Assembly: GCA_964643145.1 (NCBI GenBank)
Contig: CAZXPG010000048.1
Span: 1-15,675, forward strand
DNA: 15,675 bases
Direction: 5' to 3'
DNA from: CAZXPG01 sp964643145
Lineage (GTDB): Bacteria > Pseudomonadota > Alphaproteobacteria > Rickettsiales > Arcanibacteraceae
In this document: in pieces, positions 13,840 to 15,675 of the stretch
Layout: every line of letters begins with the position of its first letter
Numbering within the stretch: the first letter of the stretch is position 1
Position numbers and translations under genes: made by a program
The notes under the pieces: generated by a model
Told to the model about the DNA's origin: nothing
The model's input: the letters and a program-made list of their open reading frames with translations, nothing else
The model's database searches: none

Positions 13840-13855
13840 AAAGGAGACTTTTACT

Positions 13856-14221
13856 ATGGCTACACTTTACGAAAGACTAGGCGGACAACCTGCTGTTGAT
13901 GCAGCTGTTGATATTTTTTACCGCAAAATGCTTGCCGATGATCGTGTGAACTATTTCTTTGATAACACAGATATGGATAAGCAAATAGCTAAACAAAAAG
14001 GGTTCCTTACTATGGCTTTTGGCGGGCCTAATAACTACACAGGCAAAGATATGCGCGAAGGCCACAAGCATCTTGTTGCAAAGGGATTGAATGATACTCA
14101 CGTTGATATCGTTATTGAGCATCTTGGTAACACTCTTAAAGAGCTTGGCGTGGCAGATGCTGACATTGCTGAAGTTGCAGCCATTGCAAACGGCGCACGT
14201 AAAGATGTGTTAAATCAATAA
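13856..14221 (+). CDS. glbN: Group I truncated haemoglobin
   Basis: Group I truncated haemoglobins bind haem in a 2-on-2 helical fold; several oxidise nitric oxide to nitrate using bound oxygen. The 121-residue product starts MATLYERLGGQPAVDAAVD, the family N-terminus. Tyr22 falls at the distal B10 position, GGPNNYTG is the conserved turn, and His70 (DMREGHKHL) is the proximal haem ligand at F8. The ATG at 13856 is supported by AAAGGAG 10 bases upstream; the frame is open further 5' into nsrR, but that region is not family sequence. It lies 16 bases after nsrR and 19 before the reductase gene, so the three form an operon. Confidence 0.93.
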   Translation: MATLYERLGGQPAVDAAVDIFYRKMLADDRVNYFFDNTDMDKQIAKQKGFLTMAFGGPNNYTGKDMREGHKHLVAKGLNDTHVDIVIEHLGNTLKELGVADADIAEVAAIANGARKDVLNQ

Positions 14222-14240
14222 TTTCTGAGAAGGTATAAAA

Positions 14241-15215
14241 ATGGGGAAGCAGCTTAATTATAAAAACAATTGTTATACGCTGGGTGAAAATGAAAGCGTG
14301 CTGGATTGTTTGTTGCGCGAAGATTTAAGCGTTCCCCACTCCTGCAAATCCGGTGTTTGCCAATCTTGCATTATGCAGGCGGTGGACGGCGAAATACCTG
14401 AAAAAGCGCAAGTGGGTCTAAAGCCAACTTTTAAACAACGCAAATTATTTCTGGCGTGTCAGTGCTATCCTTCAGGAAGAATGACTATTGTAAATCCAGA
14501 TGAAGCCGGACTGAATGTTAGGGCATCAATTAACGAAAGGATCTTCCTTAATCATAACATCATAAAGCTTTGCTTAAAGCCTGAAGCCGAATTTGAATGC
14601 GAACCGGGGCAATATCTAACACTTATAAATCCAGAGCAGGTTGCCCGTAGTTATTCTATTGCCAATAACCCTGCAAAAGATGGCTTTATTGAGTTTCATA
14701 TCAGATTGATTGATAATGGCTTAATGAGTGAGTGGCTAAAAAATGCAGATGTTGGTAGTAATGTAATCTTGCGCGGCCCAGCTGGAAATTGTTTTTACTC
14801 GAGCGATGAAGGCGATGATTACCCTATTATTTTAGCTGGCACAGGGACAGGACTTGCCCCACTTTATGGCATTGCTCATGAAGCTATTACTAAAGGACAT
14901 AAAGGAATAATTAAACTATTTCATGGGGCATTAAATGAAGCCGATTTATATTTAGTTGAAGCCCTACAAGAGATTGATAAAAATAATGATAACTTCACAT
15001 ATGCGCCATGCGTTTTAAATGGCGAAGAAGGAGCGTTCTACCAAACTGGTGATATTCAGCAAGTTACAATGGAGGCAATTCCTGATGATAAGGCAAATGT
15101 TCGTCTTTTCCTGTGTGGCGCTCCTGAAATGGTGAATTCTTTAAAGACCAAAGCGTTCTTGGGTGGCCTGTCATCAAAGAATATCTACGCCGATGCTTTC
15201 TTGCCTAGTAAATGA
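14241..15215 (+). CDS. 2Fe-2S ferredoxin / FAD / NAD(P) oxidoreductase
   Basis: The 324-residue product is a one-chain electron-transfer protein of the BenC type. Residues 1-90 form a plant-type 2Fe-2S ferredoxin with Cys35, Cys40, Cys43 and Cys73 (HSCKSGVCQSC, then FLACQC). Next comes an FAD-binding barrel with the RSYSIAN motif (136-142), then an NAD(P)-binding domain with LAGTGTGLAPL (198-208) and the FLCGAPEMV segment (290-298). It most likely passes electrons from NAD(P)H to the neighbouring truncated haemoglobin, as the fused reductase half of flavohaemoglobin does; a dioxygenase role is unlikely because no oxygenase gene is near. AGAAGG lies 8 bases before the ATG. The stop codon falls inside the duplicated transposase fragment. 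Confidence 0.9.
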   Translation: MGKQLNYKNNCYTLGENESVLDCLLREDLSVPHSCKSGVCQSCIMQAVDGEIPEKAQVGLKPTFKQRKLFLACQCYPSGRMTIVNPDEAGLNVRASINERIFLNHNIIKLCLKPEAEFECEPGQYLTLINPEQVARSYSIANNPAKDGFIEFHIRLIDNGLMSEWLKNADVGSNVILRGPAGNCFYSSDEGDDYPIILAGTGTGLAPLYGIAHEAITKGHKGIIKLFHGALNEADLYLVEALQEIDKNNDNFTYAPCVLNGEEGAFYQTGDIQQVTMEAIPDDKANVRLFLCGAPEMVNSLKTKAFLGGLSSKNIYADAFLPSK

Positions 15216-15557
15216 AATCGAGTCCCTACCTGAAGATGGAGACAGCGAGGTAGCCATGTTTGTTGCGTTTAGGGGGATCTTTTTCATGATGCCAGATGCC
15301 GAAACGATAGGCGCATGATACGGCGATAGTTTACCGTAAGTATCTGTAGGGAACAGCATATCATCGCTATGTGCAACGATGAGCAACGCATTTTTTCATT
15401 ACGTGAGGCGGTGATATGTGTTTGTATTTTATGGGATGCTGCGATGCGTCTTTGGCCAAGACTTCTGGTTTCACCGGGCTTAAGATCACGAAATAATTCA
15501 GTGGCGCAGACGAGTTTGCCACGGCTATTGCTCCCTTGAGGCGCATACAAAAGGAAA
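15212..15557 (-). mobile_element. Truncated copy 2 of the defective transposase fragment
   Basis: These 346 bp match 12789-13150 in the same orientation, including the same frameshifts and the same in-frame stop. Relative to copy 1 it lacks 16 bases between two TTGCT repeats and reads CGCAT where copy 1 reads TACAT. Both ends lie inside the transposase, so this is a fragment, not an insertion sequence with ends. It begins at the last base before the reductase stop codon. Positions 15558-15659 after it hold nothing I recognise. Confidence 0.93.
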
Positions 15558-15659
15558 GGCCGATTCAAGTCTGAAGTACGACAGGGGGCTGGGTTGGTTG
15601 AGCGGCGAACCATTCCATACTGGTTTTTTGGATTGAAATTACATATTATTATCAATAAC

Positions 15660-15675
15660 AAGGGGCAATTAATGG
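15660..15675 (+). CDS. Probable start of a gene cut by the window end
   Basis: AAGGGG (15660-15665) lies six bases before an ATG at 15672, good Shine-Dalgarno spacing. Only the first codon and one more base are in the window, so nothing can be said about the product, and the call rests on the ribosome-binding site alone. Confidence 0.4.

Noticed and set aside
13748..13855. N-terminal extension of the haemoglobin into nsrR
   Set aside because: The family N-terminus starts exactly at the ATG at 13856, which has its own Shine-Dalgarno.
15558..15620. Possible tRNA-like T-arm (GATTCAAGTCTG) after copy 2
   Set aside because: No acceptor or anticodon stem can be folded around it on either strand.

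Overview
The window reads as a chromosomal stretch of a moderately AT-rich Gram-negative bacterium. LptB (lipopolysaccharide export), a diderm-type lipoprotein signal, an NsrR-type regulator and IS4-type transposase remnants suggest a proteobacterium, perhaps an alphaproteobacterium; no rRNA or other marker gene fixes this, so the placement is weak.

Positions 1-8609 hold a complete type I-C CRISPR-Cas locus on the minus strand: promoter, cas3, a 96-bp gap with a GC-rich hairpin, cas5, cas8c (with a possible internal Cas11 start), cas7, cas4, cas1, cas2, a leader of about 180 bp, and an array of 10 identical 37-bp repeats with 9 spacers. Most cas genes abut or overlap. The most striking observation is in the array: spacer 8 (630-665), second from the leader, is the reverse complement of leader positions 830-864 except for one base in a G/C run. 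The array therefore carries a spacer against its own leader, just upstream of the likely pre-crRNA promoter.

Positions 8610-11811 hold a glutathione S-transferase-like gene (minus strand), then a divergent pair on the plus strand: a thiamine-diphosphate 2-keto acid decarboxylase whose usual active-site Glu is Gln, and a small lipoprotein. A palindromic element (arm CTTATCCAAAACTGAGGTTA) recurs at nearly every module boundary (35-54, 8726-8770, 9418-9461, 11773-11811). One degenerate copy supplies the Shine-Dalgarno sequence of the GST gene.

Positions 11863-15675 hold lptB, a broken IS4-type transposase, and a compact nitric-oxide module of nsrR-like Rrf2 regulator, group I truncated haemoglobin and 2Fe-2S/FAD/NAD reductase, with a perfect 12-bp-arm palindrome over the nsrR promoter region. 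The haemoglobin and reductase together look like a two-gene counterpart of flavohaemoglobin. The module lies between two direct copies of the same defective transposase fragment. After the second copy comes about 115 bp with no recognisable gene, then a Shine-Dalgarno and ATG that probably begin a gene cut by the window end.
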